Assembly (NCBI RefSeq): GCF_039729015.1
Contig: NZ_CP155792.1
Location: 3,637,697-3,701,696, forward strand
DNA length: 64,000 nucleotides
Direction of reading: 5' to 3'
From: Blastococcus sp. HT6-30
GTDB taxonomy: Bacteria; Actinomycetota; Actinomycetes; Mycobacteriales; Geodermatophilaceae
Of this stretch, positions 8,757 through 20,022 are shown one piece after another. Position 1 is the stretch's first letter; each line of letters begins with the position of its first letter. The position numbers were made by a program, and so were the translations under genes. The notes under the pieces were generated by a model that saw nothing but the letters and a program-made list of their open reading frames with translations, was not told the DNA's origin and made no database searches.

Positions 8757-9656
8757 GTGAGCGAGGTGGCCGGCACGCTGCCCCCGGCGGATCGGCGGAG
8801 CGTCTTCGCCAACGCGCCGATGGGGATCGCGTTGACGACCCCTGACGGCCTGCTCGTCGACGTCAACCCCGCGCTGTCGGGAATGGTCGGCCGAGGGCCG
8901 GACGAGCTGCACGGGCGCTCGATGATGGAGTTCGTGCACCCCGACGCGGTCACCGCCGCGCAGGAGGCGCACGCCACGCTCATCGCCCACCCCGACCGGC
9001 CGATGCGGCACGAGACCCGGCTGACGCGGGCGGACGGGTCCGACGTGCCGGTGCAGATCACCGCCTCGTGGGTCCCCGAGACCGACGGGCAGGCGGCGCA
9101 CCTGGTGCTCATCGTCGAGGACATCACCGAGCGCAAGGCGCTCGAGGCGCAGCTGGTGCACCGCTCGCTGCACGACCCGCTCACCGGGCTGCCCAACCGG
9201 CTGCTGTTCCGCGACCGGCTGCGGCACGCCCTCGACCGCGGGCACCGGGAGAACACCCCGACCTGCGTGCTCATCATCGACCTGGACGGCTTCAAGGCGA
9301 TCAACGACGAGCTGGGTCACCCGATGGGCGACCAGGTGCTCGTGTCCTTCGCCGAGCGGCTGCGGTCGGTGCTGCGGGCCAGCGACACCGCGGCCCGGCT
9401 GGGTGGCGACGAGTTCAGCATCGTCTGCGAGAACACCGAGCCGGCGGACGCCGAGGCGCTGGCCGACCGGCTGCGCACCACGGTCACCGAGCCGCTGGAC
9501 CTCGACGGCATCCGGGTCCCGGTGGGCATCAGCATCGGCATCGGCACCGCGCTGGGCGGCGAGGAGCCCGGGGCGGTCGACGAGCGGGTGGTGCGGGCCG
9601 CCGACGACGACATGTACGCCGACAAGGCCCGCCGCCGGTCAGCCCCCCGCCGCTGA
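8757..9656 (+). CDS. PAS-GGDEF diguanylate cyclase
   Basis: A 299-aa soluble signalling enzyme predicted to make cyclic di-GMP. A PAS domain spans about residues 10-125 and ends in the PAC segment LIVEDITERKALEAQ. The GGDEF domain spans about 135-295. The active-site loop is intact (GGDEF, 216-220), and an inhibitory I-site RxxD (RASD, 207-210) lies five residues before it, so product inhibition is likely. The GTG at 8757 is preceded by GGGAGG. No membrane segment is present, so the sensed signal should be cytoplasmic. It is divergent from mvaB and convergent with pgm, with no obvious functional partner nearby. Confidence 0.92.
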   Translation: MSEVAGTLPPADRRSVFANAPMGIALTTPDGLLVDVNPALSGMVGRGPDELHGRSMMEFVHPDAVTAAQEAHATLIAHPDRPMRHETRLTRADGSDVPVQITASWVPETDGQAAHLVLIVEDITERKALEAQLVHRSLHDPLTGLPNRLLFRDRLRHALDRGHRENTPTCVLIIDLDGFKAINDELGHPMGDQVLVSFAERLRSVLRASDTAARLGGDEFSIVCENTEPADAEALADRLRTTVTEPLDLDGIRVPVGISIGIGTALGGEEPGAVDERVVRAADDDMYADKARRRSAPRR

Positions 9657-9747
9657 CCCGGAAGTCCTCCCCCAGCCCTGCGCCCAGGCCGCGGCCCGGC
9701 CGAGGCGGGACATGCGGTGGCGGGCCCGGCCGCACGCCCGGCGCCAC

Positions 9748-11382
<1,635 letters not shown>

Positions 11383-11527
11383 GCGGTGATCTTGGCGTGC
11401 CCACGGCCTCCGCCGCGACCCGGACCGCCGTCGGCGCCGCCGCGGACCTCCCGGGCTGCGCCACCCCGCGCTGCTCAGGACAGGTCGGTCATGGTCCCGT
11501 GCACCCGGCAGGACGGCGCGCCACCGG

Positions 11528-11950
11528 TCAGCGTGGCCGGCGTGGCTCACCGCGGTAGGTGCCGAACTGCCACAGGTTGCCCTCCGGGTCACGGAGCTCG
11601 ACGTCCCGCGACCCGTGGTCGGTGGTGTACGGGGCCCGCACGATCTCGGCTCCGGCGGCGCGCGCCCGGGTGTGCAGGCCGTCGGGGTCGGCGGTGACCA
11701 CGTAGCAGGCGGCGGTGCCCGGCCGGGCCGGCCAGGGGTCGTCCGGGTCCTCGCGCGCCGAGCCGAGCATCACCCCGCCCCCCTCGGGCCAGTCGAGCTG
11801 GGCGTGGTCGACGCGGTCGCCCTCGCCGTAGACGGCGGTCTCCTCGAAGCCGAAGGCGTCGACGAGGAACCGGATGAGCGCACGGGCGTCGCGGGCACGG
11901 AATGCCGGCCACACCTGCGGGGGCGGCACGGTCTGCTGGGAGGTCGTCAT
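11528..11950 (-). CDS. VOC-family (glyoxalase/bleomycin-resistance fold) protein
   Basis: A 140-aa protein with two beta-alpha-beta-beta-beta modules typical of the VOC superfamily. The motifs are [22 protein letters not shown] at the start and [19 protein letters not shown] at the end, the latter with the usual metal-ligand Glu. The role (isomerase, dioxygenase or resistance protein) cannot be assigned. The ATG at 11950 overlaps the stop of the AraC-type gene (ATGA), so both are expressed together. The regulator may control a function in which this protein takes part. Confidence 0.8.
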   Translation of the reverse strand: MTTSQQTVPPPQVWPAFRARDARALIRFLVDAFGFEETAVYGEGDRVDHAQLDWPEGGGVMLGSAREDPDDPWPARPGTAACYVVTADPDGLHTRARAAGAEIVRAPYTTDHGSRDVELRDPEGNLWQFGTYRGEPRRPR

Positions 11951-12783
11951 GACGCCGAGAGTGCGCTGGTGACGGCCTCGATGTCTTGTACGTTCCCGAA
12001 CTCCGCGGCCAGCCAGCGGGTGGGCGGCAGCCCGGAGAAGGCGCGCCACTCACGGGTGAGGTGGGCCTGGTCGCTGAAGCCGCCGGCCACCGCGAGCGAC
12101 GCGAGGTCGGCTGCCCGGCCCGCGGCGATGCGCGCGGCCAGCGCCCGCCGGGCCCGGTCGAAGCGCACCACCCGGGCCGCCTCCTTGGGGCTCAGCCCCG
12201 TTTCGGCGCGGAACCGCTTCTCCAGGTACCGGACCGACCAGCCGGTCCGCCGGGCCACCTCGGCCACCGGCATGCGCCCTCTCGTCGCCGTCGTCAGCCG
12301 CCACGCCGCGGCCACCTCGGGCGGGAGGTCGGCATCGAGGTTCAGCCCCCGTCGCAGCACCTGCTCCAGGGCGGCGAACCGGTCCGCCCAGCCGCAGGCG
12401 GTCCGCACCCGGTCGGTCAGCTGGGTGCCCGCGGGACCGAGCAGGTACTCGAGCGGCACGTCGATCGAGGCGAGCTCCCCGGCCGGGCAGCCGAGCAGGG
12501 CCCGGGCGCCCAGTGGCGTCAACGACAGCTGCACGCCCGCCTGCCGGCCGGGATGCACGATCCGCGCCGGCCGGATGTGCAGCCCGCCGACGAGCGCGTC
12601 GAACCGCCCGGGAGCCTGGGCCGGGTCGGGGTGGGCGGCCATCTGCAGCGGTTCGTCCAGCGTCACGACGACGGTCAGCCAGGGCGAGGGCAGGCCCAGG
12701 TGCTCGCCGGGCGGGAAGCCCTCGTGCCGGTAGCCGACCGCGGCTGCGACGTACGGGCGCAGCACGGGGTGCAGGCGGTGCAC
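11947..12783 (-). CDS. AraC-family transcriptional regulator
   Basis: A 278-aa regulator with a variable N-terminal sensor domain (residues 1-165) and a C-terminal double helix-turn-helix domain. The second HTH is seen as LAVAGGFSDQAHLTREWRAFSGLPPTRW, the classic AraC signature. I choose the GTG at 12783 because AGGAG lies 6 nt upstream. GTGs at 12786 and 12801 are also in frame, but 12801 lacks a Shine-Dalgarno. The next gene, a VOC protein, overlaps by four bases. The ligand is unknown. Confidence 0.8.
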   Translation of the reverse strand: MHRLHPVLRPYVAAAVGYRHEGFPPGEHLGLPSPWLTVVVTLDEPLQMAAHPDPAQAPGRFDALVGGLHIRPARIVHPGRQAGVQLSLTPLGARALLGCPAGELASIDVPLEYLLGPAGTQLTDRVRTACGWADRFAALEQVLRRGLNLDADLPPEVAAAWRLTTATRGRMPVAEVARRTGWSVRYLEKRFRAETGLSPKEAARVVRFDRARRALAARIAAGRAADLASLAVAGGFSDQAHLTREWRAFSGLPPTRWLAAEFGNVQDIEAVTSALSAS

Positions 12784-13065
12784 CACCGACTCCTGCCGCA
12801 CGCGGTCAGGATGGCAGCGGCGTGCCGAGGTTTCCAGGGCCGCGGGCGCGGCCCAGAAGCCGGCGGACGCGATGCCGCAGGAGGAGCATCGGGGCGAAGA
12901 ACCCGACATCAGCCCTCTGCCGGGTCGGCCGCTCCCATGTCGTCCGGCAGGTCAGTGCGGCGGCACCGATCATCTCTGCCGATACGGCTGCTGACCTGCT
13001 CTTTTCTGTCCTACCCGCGGCCTAGCTCGGGTGCGTCGACGAGGTCGCGGACCGGAAGGAGGGGC

Positions 13066-14281
13066 ACGGTCCCCGAGCTGCTGTCCGCCCTCGACGAGCT
13101 GGCCGGGATCGACCTCGCGGAACTGTCCGGGGACACGCTCCTCGACCTCGTCGGCGAACTGTCGGTCACCGCCAACCGGGTTGCGGCGGCGCTGACCTCC
13201 GCGGTCCGCGCGGCCGACCGCCGGGAGGCGTACCGCCGCGACGGTGCGTCTCGATGCAGGCCTGGCTGCGCGGCAGCTGCCGGATGGCTCCGGAGCAGGC
13301 GACGGCGACGGTGTCGACCGGCCGACGGCTGGAGCAGCTCCCGCACACCGCGGCGGCCTTCGCCACCGGGGAGATCAGCGCGGTGCACGCCCGCGTCATG
13401 ACGAAGGCCATGACGCCCGACCGCATCGCCCAGGCGGCCGATGCGGGGATCGACCTCGGCGAGACCGACGGCATCCTGGCCGACCTCGCTCGTGCGACGG
13501 CCCCGTACGAGACGGCCTGGGGCGTCAAGCAGTGGGTCGCCGGGGTGGACCCCGACGGGACGCTGGACGACGCCGCCGGCCTCCGCCGCCGGTTCACCAT
13601 GTCGTCCGGGCTGGACGGACGCGTGCACATGCGGGGCGAACTGGATGCCGTGGGTGGCGAGTTCCTGCACACCGCGCTCGCGCCCTCATGAACGGCGACC
13701 GCACGGCCGGCGATCCCCGCTCGCACGCCGAACGGCAGGCCGATGCGTTGGTCGCGCTCGCCCGGGGAGCTCTCGATGGCGGCTCGCTCCCCGACGTGCG
13801 CGGCGAGCGGCCGCACGTACGCGTGACGATCGACTGGTTCGCGCTCTCCGCCGAGCGCGGCGCCCATGGCGTCGCGGGCGGTTCCCTGGGCTGGGCCGGT
13901 CCCATCAGCCCGGAGACGGCGCGGCGGCTGGCCTGCGACGCCGGTGTCGTCCGGGTCATCACCGGCCCGGACGGGCTGCCGCTGGACGTCGGACGCGCGC
14001 AGCGGACGGCGAGCGCGGCGATCCGCCGGGCCGTCGAGATCCGCGATGGGCACTGCGTCTTCGCCGGCTGCGACGCCCCGCCCGAGTGGTGCGACGTCCA
14101 CCATGTCGTGCACTGGGCGCACGGCGGGCCGACGAGCTGCGACAACGGCGCGCTCCTGTGCGAACGGCACCACACCTCGTGCCACGAGGGCCGGTTCACG
14201 ATCAGGCGAGATCCCGGCACCGGCCGCTGGCACACCTACCGACCGGACGGGTCCGAGATCCTCAGCCGCGCCGGCCCTTGA
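13066..14281 (+). pseudogene. DUF222/HNH endonuclease ('13E12 repeat' family), two frameshifts
   Basis: Three reading-frame segments together make one DUF222-HNH protein of about 405 residues. The first (ELLSALDELAG onward) runs to about 13250, the second (MQAWLRGSCRMAPEQA onward) to about 13688, and the third from MNGDRTAG to 14281 with a complete HNH module (RDGHCVFAGCD, HHVVHWAHGG, CERHH). Each break is repaired by adding one base: one at GCGTCTCGATG, and one in a C run before CTCATGAAC. The expected start position reads ACG behind AAGGAG, so the start codon may also be lost. The family is multicopy and mobile-like in actinobacteria; its real role is uncertain. Either decay or two sequencing errors would explain the breaks. 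Confidence 0.8.
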
Positions 14282-14497
14282 CGCCAAGGCGGCTACACCG
14301 CCCCGGTGATCACAAGGTCTCGACGAAATCCTCGTCAGTCGATGCAGCGTCACGATGACATCTGGCTGCACGCCCATCCCCGTGGCGCAGCATCAGTTCA
14401 GCGAGCCGCGAGCCGCGAACGGTCGATGAGCTCGATGCGTGCGTCGACCTCTCCGCCTCGGTCCTGGCTCCCGAACGAGCAGGGCCGTCCGCCCTCG

Positions 14498-14833
14498 CTA
14501 CGCGCCGCGCGGGGCGTACATGATCACCGCGACGCCGACGAGGCAGAGGAGCGCGCCGGCGATGTCGTACCGGTCAGGGTGGAACCCGTCGACGACCATG
14601 CCCCAGGCCAGCGATCCGGCGACGAAGACCCCGCCGTACGCGGCGAGGATCCGGCCGAAGTGCGCGTCGGGTTGCAGCGTGGCCACGAGGCCGTACAGCC
14701 CGAGCGCGATCACCCCGGCCCCGATCCACCCCCAGCCGCGGTGCTCCCGGACGCCCTGCCACACCAGCCAGGCGCCGCCGATCTCGGCGAGCGCGGCGAG
14801 GGCGAACAGCAGCAGCGAGCGGGTGACGGTCAC
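14498..14833 (-). CDS. YnfA family (UPF0060) membrane protein
   Basis: A 111-aa protein with four predicted transmembrane helices, resembling small multidrug-resistance topology. The N-terminal helix ends in [12 protein letters not shown], the conserved family signature with its acidic residue inside the membrane. [19 protein letters not shown] and the final [11 protein letters not shown] are also characteristic. It overlaps the stop/start junction with the hydrolase gene upstream (GTGA at 14833-14830), so the two are co-translated. YnfA proteins are thought to act as small efflux or cation transporters; the substrate here is unknown. Confidence 0.88.
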   Translation of the reverse strand: MTVTRSLLLFALAALAEIGGAWLVWQGVREHRGWGWIGAGVIALGLYGLVATLQPDAHFGRILAAYGGVFVAGSLAWGMVVDGFHPDRYDIAGALLCLVGVAVIMYAPRGA

Positions 14834-15669
14834 TTCTCCACCGCGTGGAGGAAGCGGCGCAGCGTCTCGAGGAACACCTCGGGCTGCTCGGAGTGCACCC
14901 AGTGCCCGGCGTTCTTGACCTTCACCAGCCGGGTGGCGGGGAAGAGCGCGTCCATGTGCGGCCGGTCCTCCGGCAGCACGTAGTGGGAGTTCGCGCCGGC
15001 GATCCAGAGCACCGGCCCGTCGAAGGTGGCGCCCGGCGGCGGCTCGGGAAAGCCGCGCAGCTCACCCAGGTCGCGGTCGAGCAGCTCGAGGTTGAGCCGC
15101 CAGTGCCACCCGTCCCCGCCCTCCTCGCGGCTCAGGCTCTGCAACAGGAAACTGCGCACCATCCGGCTGGGGACGGCGGTGCGCAGGGCGGCCTCGGCGT
15201 CGGCGCGCGACTCCAGGGCCTCCAGGTCGACGGCCCGCATGGCGGCGATGAAGGCGGCGAAGGGCGAGGCCTCCTCGTCGGGGTCCTCGGTGCGTCCTCC
15301 CTGCAGCGGGTACTCGACCGGCGCGATGTCGACGACCACCAGGGCCCGCAGCAGCTCCGGCCGGCGCAGCGCCAGCTGCATCGCCACCTTGCCGCCCATC
15401 GAGTGGCCGACCAGCGTGACCGGCTCGCCGTAGGACGCCAGCTCCGCGGCGACCATCTCCGCCATGTCGACGTAGTCGATGCGGTCGGTCCAGGGGGAGT
15501 GGCCGTGGTTGGGCAGGTCCAGCAGGGTCACCCGGTGGTCGTCGGCCAGGCCCTTGGCGATGGTCGTCCAGTTCTTCCCCTGGCCGAACAGCCCGTGCAC
15601 GAAGACCACGCGCGGTCCGGCCTCGCCCAGCGTCCGGGCGGCGAGGGCTTCGTCGGGGTTCTCCGTCAC
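14830..15669 (-). CDS. Alpha/beta-fold hydrolase (YbfF-like esterase)
   Basis: A 279-aa serine hydrolase. The oxyanion region is [13 protein letters not shown], the nucleophile elbow GHSMGG places Ser90, a catalytic Asp is likely around residue 220, and the His is in NAGHWVHSE near the end. The best recollected relatives are YbfF-type esterases. I start it at the GTG at 15669, since the reading frame continues upstream only into the remnant of an unrelated LGFP gene. No strong Shine-Dalgarno is seen. It is followed by overlapping ynfA. The substrate is unknown. Confidence 0.85.
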   Translation of the reverse strand: MTENPDEALAARTLGEAGPRVVFVHGLFGQGKNWTTIAKGLADDHRVTLLDLPNHGHSPWTDRIDYVDMAEMVAAELASYGEPVTLVGHSMGGKVAMQLALRRPELLRALVVVDIAPVEYPLQGGRTEDPDEEASPFAAFIAAMRAVDLEALESRADAEAALRTAVPSRMVRSFLLQSLSREEGGDGWHWRLNLELLDRDLGELRGFPEPPPGATFDGPVLWIAGANSHYVLPEDRPHMDALFPATRLVKVKNAGHWVHSEQPEVFLETLRRFLHAVEK

Positions 15670-15699
15670 CGGGCGATTCCACCAGACCGCCCGGTGACG

Positions 15700-15960
15700 T
15701 GCGCCCCGCCGCCTCGCTCGGTCCAGCACGACCTCCGTCTCGCCGGTGGCGCTGTCCAGCGTGATGCACCCGCCCTGGAAGTCGACCCGGCTGCCACCCG
15801 CGACGTCTCGACCCCGCTGGTCGGGTAGCCCAGGGGCCCGCGCTCCCAGCCCGAATCGGCCCAGCGGGTCCGGATCGCCCCGTAGATCTCGTGCGCACCG
15901 GTGTCCGCGGTCCAGTAGATCGAGGCACCACCGGGCCGGGAGAAGTCGGCGCACGGGCGG
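15700..15960 (-). pseudogene. Remnant of an LGFP-repeat cell-wall protein
   Basis: The minus strand encodes a recognisable LGFP repeat: [18 protein letters not shown], then [21 protein letters not shown]. After a one-base frameshift near 15800 the repeat continues in another frame as [20 protein letters not shown]. No start codon, signal peptide or further repeats are present, so this is a fragment. LGFP repeats are found in actinobacterial secreted proteins and hydrolases that bind the cell wall. The end of the frame reads directly into the downstream hydrolase gene without a stop, which falsely extends that gene. Confidence 0.75.
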
Positions 15961-16121
15961 TCGCTGCCGGCGCCGGCTTCTGACGGAACCGGTCTACCGC
16001 ATCCACGGCGGCCGGAGAAGGAGACGCGTGCTGACGATCCGGCGACGGCGCGCTCGGCCACCTGCGCGGCCTCGTCGGTCCCCGCCTCTACCGTGCCGGG
16101 GGAAGCACGAGGGGGACGTGG

Positions 16122-17860
16122 ATGCCAGGACGACGCCGGAGCGGCCGCACGAGCAGCGCCACGCGCACCCGCCGGTCGGCGGCGAAGGCGGCGCCCAGAA
16201 GGGCGTCCACGCGCACAGCCGCGCCGACGAAGGCCGCGCCCGAACTGCCCACCGCGGGTCCGGGGGAGCGGGTGTGGGTGCTGGCCGTGCCGTTCCGCGC
16301 CCCCGCGCCGGGCGCCGTCTGGCACCCGGGCCTGCAGGCGCACGTGTGGGTCGGCCGGGAGCTCCCGGCCGAGCTCGCGCCTTACGACCCACCGCCGTAC
16401 GGCCTCGAGCGCTTCCTCGAGGACGAGCTCAACGACATGCCGCGACCGCTACCCGAGGCCCGGCAGCTCACGCCGCGCGACCAGCAGTGCGACGGCGCCG
16501 ACGTGGTGGCGACCCACGCCGCGTCGGGCGGGCGCGTCTTCCTGCTCGGCGACGACCCCGGCGTCGGGAAGACCGGCACGGCGATCCTCGCGGTGAAGGC
16601 GATCGCCGAGCAGCGCGACGTCCACACGGTGCTGGTGATCGCCGACCGGCCGGCGGCCATCACAATCCCGCACTGGACCCGCTCGATCGGCGGGTTCGGC
16701 GACGGCGGGCTGCGCTGGTGCGTGACCACCTGGGACCGGCTGGGCAAGGTGGCGAAGCTGCGCTTCGACGTCGTCGTCGCCGACGAGGCGCACATGGTCC
16801 GGCACACGACGACCCAGCGGTGGAAGCACTGGAAGGCCGTCTCCGGCGCCGCCCGGGTCAAGGACCCCCCGTACGTGCTGGCCGCGACGGCCACACCGGC
16901 CCACACGCCGCTCGAACTGCCGTACCTGGCGCCGGAGTTCGCCGCCCGGCACGGGGAGTCGATCAAGGAATGGGCCGACCTGCCGAAGGCGCTGGAGCGG
17001 CACAGGTTCCACGTGGAACGTGGCCGCTACGGCTGGCAGTGGACCGACGACGTCGACGGCCGCCGGGCCGACCTGGCCCGCCTGCAGTCCTGGCTGGCCG
17101 ACGCCGATCCGCCGGCGACCCTCCACCGGCCGGCGCCGTGGGGGCCGGTCTCGGTCACCGGCACGCCGGTGCTGCTGACGCCGGCGGAACGGGCGTCGTA
17201 CGAGGCCGAGTGGTCGGAGTTCCGGGCAGAGATGCAGTTGGCCCGGCGCGGGCGGCAGGCCGCGCGCGGCCGGGCGGCGCTGCTGCGGTTCCGGCAGAAG
17301 GCCGGGCTGATCCGGGTGCAGGCCACCGTCGACTGGATCAGGGCGCAGGTGGAGGCCGAGCGGCAGGTGGCGGTGTCGGTGGAGTTCGTCGAGACCGCGG
17401 CCGACCCGATCCGCGAGGCGCTGCTCGACGGCGGCATCCCGGTCGCCGGCATCTACGGCCGCGACCGGTTCGACGTCGAGGCCGAGCGGCTGCGCTTCCA
17501 GCGCGGCGAGGCCACCGTCTGCGTCTTCACCGTGACCGCGTCGATCAGCCTGCACGCCGGTGAGCTGCTGCCCGACGGCTCGTCGGCGTCGGGGCCCCGC
17601 GGGTGGGGTTGTTCCACCAGCCGCGGTTCTCCGGCATCCAGGCCCGCCAGGTGACCGGCCGGACGCACCGCGACGGGCGCACCTCGCCGTGGCGGGTGGC
17701 GTTCGCCGCCGACACGGTCGAGGAGCAGGTGGCCCGCGTGATGGTGGAGCGGCTGGCCGTGAGCGGCTCCACCGCCGGGGCGGACACCTCGGCGCTGCAG
17801 GAGATCGCCGAGCTGCTCGACGCCGACTGGCTGCCCCCCGCCGCCTTCACCGAAGGATGA
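16122..17860 (+). pseudogene. DEAH/SNF2-like helicase, one frameshift near the C terminus
   Basis: The first frame gives 510 codons from the ATG at 16122 (behind GAGGGGGA). It has a basic Ala/Thr/Arg-rich N terminus (1-45), Walker A GDDPGVGKT (143-151), motif II DEAH (221-224) and motif III TATPAHT. The helicase C domain begins about residue 350. Near 17597 the frame is lost. The natural ending, with motif VI as QVTGRTHRDG and a conserved C-terminal helix, lies in the +2 frame to 17860, and adding one G in the run GGGGCCCC restores it. It looks like a once-complete SF2 ATPase of about 579 aa. Function on DNA or RNA is unknown, and no nuclease or methylase neighbours suggest a defence role. 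A parS-like site lies inside. Confidence 0.75.
17006..17019. promoter_or_regulatory. parS-like site inside the helicase gene
   Basis: GTTCCACGTGGAAC is a perfect palindrome and a close relative of the canonical parS core TTTCACGTGAAA. Four exact copies occur in the window, including one in the parA upstream region. This copy is about 43 kb from parA, encodes part of the helicase frame, and would load ParB. Confidence 0.7.
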
Positions 17861-18258
17861 GGGGCGGCACGGCCGAGCAGGAGGCGAGGCGGCCGCTGCG
17901 CGCCCTTCCCGGCGCGGTCCTGCTGGCACTCGCCGCCCTGACGGCGCTGGGCACGCTGGCGGCAGCCTGGGGGACAGCGCTCGGCGACGGCCGCCACGAG
18001 GCGTGCACCTCACGCGGAGTGCCGTACGGCCCACCGCACGAGACGTGGCACGTCCAGGTCTCCGGATCCACGCTGCCGCTGGGTGTCTCGTGCACCTGGA
18101 CGGATCCGGCCACCGGTGATGCCGTCCGCCAGGAACCGCCGTGGACGCCCACGGTCGTGGCCGGTGCGGGCGCCGGTCTCGGCGCGGCATGGCTGGTGGC
18201 CGCGGGCCTGTCACGCCTCGGCCGTCGGGCCGCTTCCGAGGACGTGTGGCTCCCATGA
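17857..18258 (+). CDS. Predicted two-helix membrane protein, unknown function
   Basis: A 133-aa protein whose ATG overlaps the TGA of the helicase second frame (ATGA). A hydrophobic helix (about residues 18-40) is followed by an extracytoplasmic loop with two Cys (EACTSRG, VSCTW) that could form a disulfide, then a second helix (about 100-123) and a short cytoplasmic tail. No family is recognised. Coupling to the helicase implies co-expression, though a functional relation is not obvious. Confidence 0.5.
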   Translation: MRGGTAEQEARRPLRALPGAVLLALAALTALGTLAAAWGTALGDGRHEACTSRGVPYGPPHETWHVQVSGSTLPLGVSCTWTDPATGDAVRQEPPWTPTVVAGAGAGLGAAWLVAAGLSRLGRRAASEDVWLP

Positions 18259-18550
18259 GCCTGCCCGTCGGGGCGTCGACGTGCGTCGGGGGCGCGGCGA
18301 CCGCGAGGCACGTCAGCCGCGCCCCGACGAACACGACGGAGCAGACGGTGGCCCGCCCGGCACGAGCTCGACGTCCGCGCCCGCGCCGATGCTCGCCGCC
18401 TGCGCCGTCGCGGTGCGCTGGAGCTCCCCGGCGCGCGGCGCACCTCCGCGAGCGCTGGGCCGCAGCGGGCCGGGCCGACCGGGCCCTGCGCCGAGCCGGT
18501 ACGGCGGGCCGCTCCCACCGTCGTGGCACCCCGGGCGGATCATCGGAGGC

Positions 18551-19894
18551 ATGCGGCGGGAGGCGAGCATCCTGCATCTGGACCTGGATGCCTTCTTCGC
18601 CGCCGTCGAGCAGCGCGACAAGCCCTCCTTGCGCGGCCGGCCCGTCGTCGTCGGGGGCGTCGGTGGACGAGGCGTCGTCGCCACGGCGTCCTACGAGGCG
18701 CGGGCCTACGGGGCACGCTCGGCGATGTCCACGGCCGAGGCCCGCCGGCGCTGCCCCCCGGGGACGGCGTTCCTCGGCGGCCGGTTCGCCGCCTACCGGC
18801 GCACCTCGGACGTCGTCATGGAACTCCTCCGCGGACTCTCCCCGCTGGTCGAGCCGGTCTCGATCGACGAGGCGTACGTCGACCTCGCCGCGGGGCCGGG
18901 GCACGACCTCTCCGTTTCCGGCGTGACGGAACTGGGGCTGAGCCTCAAAGAGCGGATCGCAGCGGCCACCGGGGGCGTCACCGGATCGGTCGGCATCGGC
19001 ACCTCCAAGTTGATGGCGAAGATCGCCTCCGACCTCGACAAGCCCGACGGCCTCCTCGTCGTCCCGCCGGGCGGCGAGCTCGACGTGCTGCACCCGCTGC
19101 CGGTCACCCGCCTCGGCGGGGTCGGCCCCGCGACGGCGGAGCGGCTGCGTCAGGTCGGGGTGTCGACCGTGGCCGACCTCGCCGCCAAGTCGCTGCCCGA
19201 TCTGGTTGCGCTTGCCGGACGGGCCCACGGCGCGGGGCTGTACGCGCTGGCGCGGGCGGACGACGACCGCGGGGTCGTCCCCGACCGGGAGGTGAAGTCG
19301 GTGTCGCACGAGGAGACGTTCGAGCGCGACCTCACCGACCTCGCCGTCCTCGGGCGGGAGATCGACTCGATGGCGACCCGGGTGGGCAACCGGCTGCGGT
19401 CCTCGGCGTACTCGGGCCGGACCGTCACGGTGAAGCTGCGGCGGTACGACTTCACCACGATCACCCGGTCCCAGACGCTGCCCCAGCCCACCGACGACGC
19501 CCGGCTGATCGCCGCGACCGCCCGTCGGCTGCTCACCGAGGCCGGTACCAGCGGAGGGCTGCGGCTGCTGGGCGTGGGGGTCTCCGGGCTCTCGCTCTAC
19601 GCCCAGGGCGACCTGTTCGCCCAGGACGCGGAGTCCGTGCCGGAGGAGCCCGCGGCCACCGGCACGGAGGAACCGGCGGAGCAGCCCGAGCTGCCGGTCG
19701 AGAAGCGCTGGTGGCCCGGTCAGGACGTGCGGCACGAGGAGCTGGGGGCCGGCTGGGTGTGGGGTCGGGGCCTCGGCCGGGTCACGGTGCGCTTCGAGGG
19801 ACCGTCGACGCCCCCCGGGCCGGTGCGCACCCTGGCCGCCGACGACCCGCTGCTGCAGCCCGCCGAGCCGCCTGACTGGCGGATCCCCGAGTGA
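18551..19894 (+). CDS. dinB: DNA polymerase IV (Y-family translesion polymerase)
   Basis: A 447-aa error-prone polymerase that copies past damaged template bases. Catalytic acidic residues are visible: D11 in HLDLDAFFA, and D106/E107 in SIDEAYVD. The helix-hairpin-helix region is LGGVGPATAERL, and the little-finger domain follows. After about residue 350 there is an extension of nearly 100 residues containing an acidic Pro/Glu linker and WWPGQDVRHEELGAGWVWG, which I recall from actinobacterial DinB proteins. The extension has no obvious beta-clamp pentapeptide. The ATG at 18551 follows CGGAGGC. No LexA box is apparent in the 290-bp gap upstream. Confidence 0.92.
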   Translation: MRREASILHLDLDAFFAAVEQRDKPSLRGRPVVVGGVGGRGVVATASYEARAYGARSAMSTAEARRRCPPGTAFLGGRFAAYRRTSDVVMELLRGLSPLVEPVSIDEAYVDLAAGPGHDLSVSGVTELGLSLKERIAAATGGVTGSVGIGTSKLMAKIASDLDKPDGLLVVPPGGELDVLHPLPVTRLGGVGPATAERLRQVGVSTVADLAAKSLPDLVALAGRAHGAGLYALARADDDRGVVPDREVKSVSHEETFERDLTDLAVLGREIDSMATRVGNRLRSSAYSGRTVTVKLRRYDFTTITRSQTLPQPTDDARLIAATARRLLTEAGTSGGLRLLGVGVSGLSLYAQGDLFAQDAESVPEEPAATGTEEPAEQPELPVEKRWWPGQDVRHEELGAGWVWGRGLGRVTVRFEGPSTPPGPVRTLAADDPLLQPAEPPDWRIPE

Positions 19895-20022
19895 GCGGAC
19901 CCGCGACCCGTTCCCGGTGGGGCGTCGGCAGGTCGACGACGGTCATCGCCGTCAGGAGGGTTCCGGCGAGCGCGCGGGTGATCGTCGAGAATGGCTGCTG
20001 GTCGGATCGAGGAGGAGGCGAC

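Noticed and set aside
16122..18258. Helicase as the core of an anti-phage defence island
   Set aside because: No nuclease, methylase, protease or other defence gene is adjacent, and the helicase frame is broken; kept only as a low-level finding.
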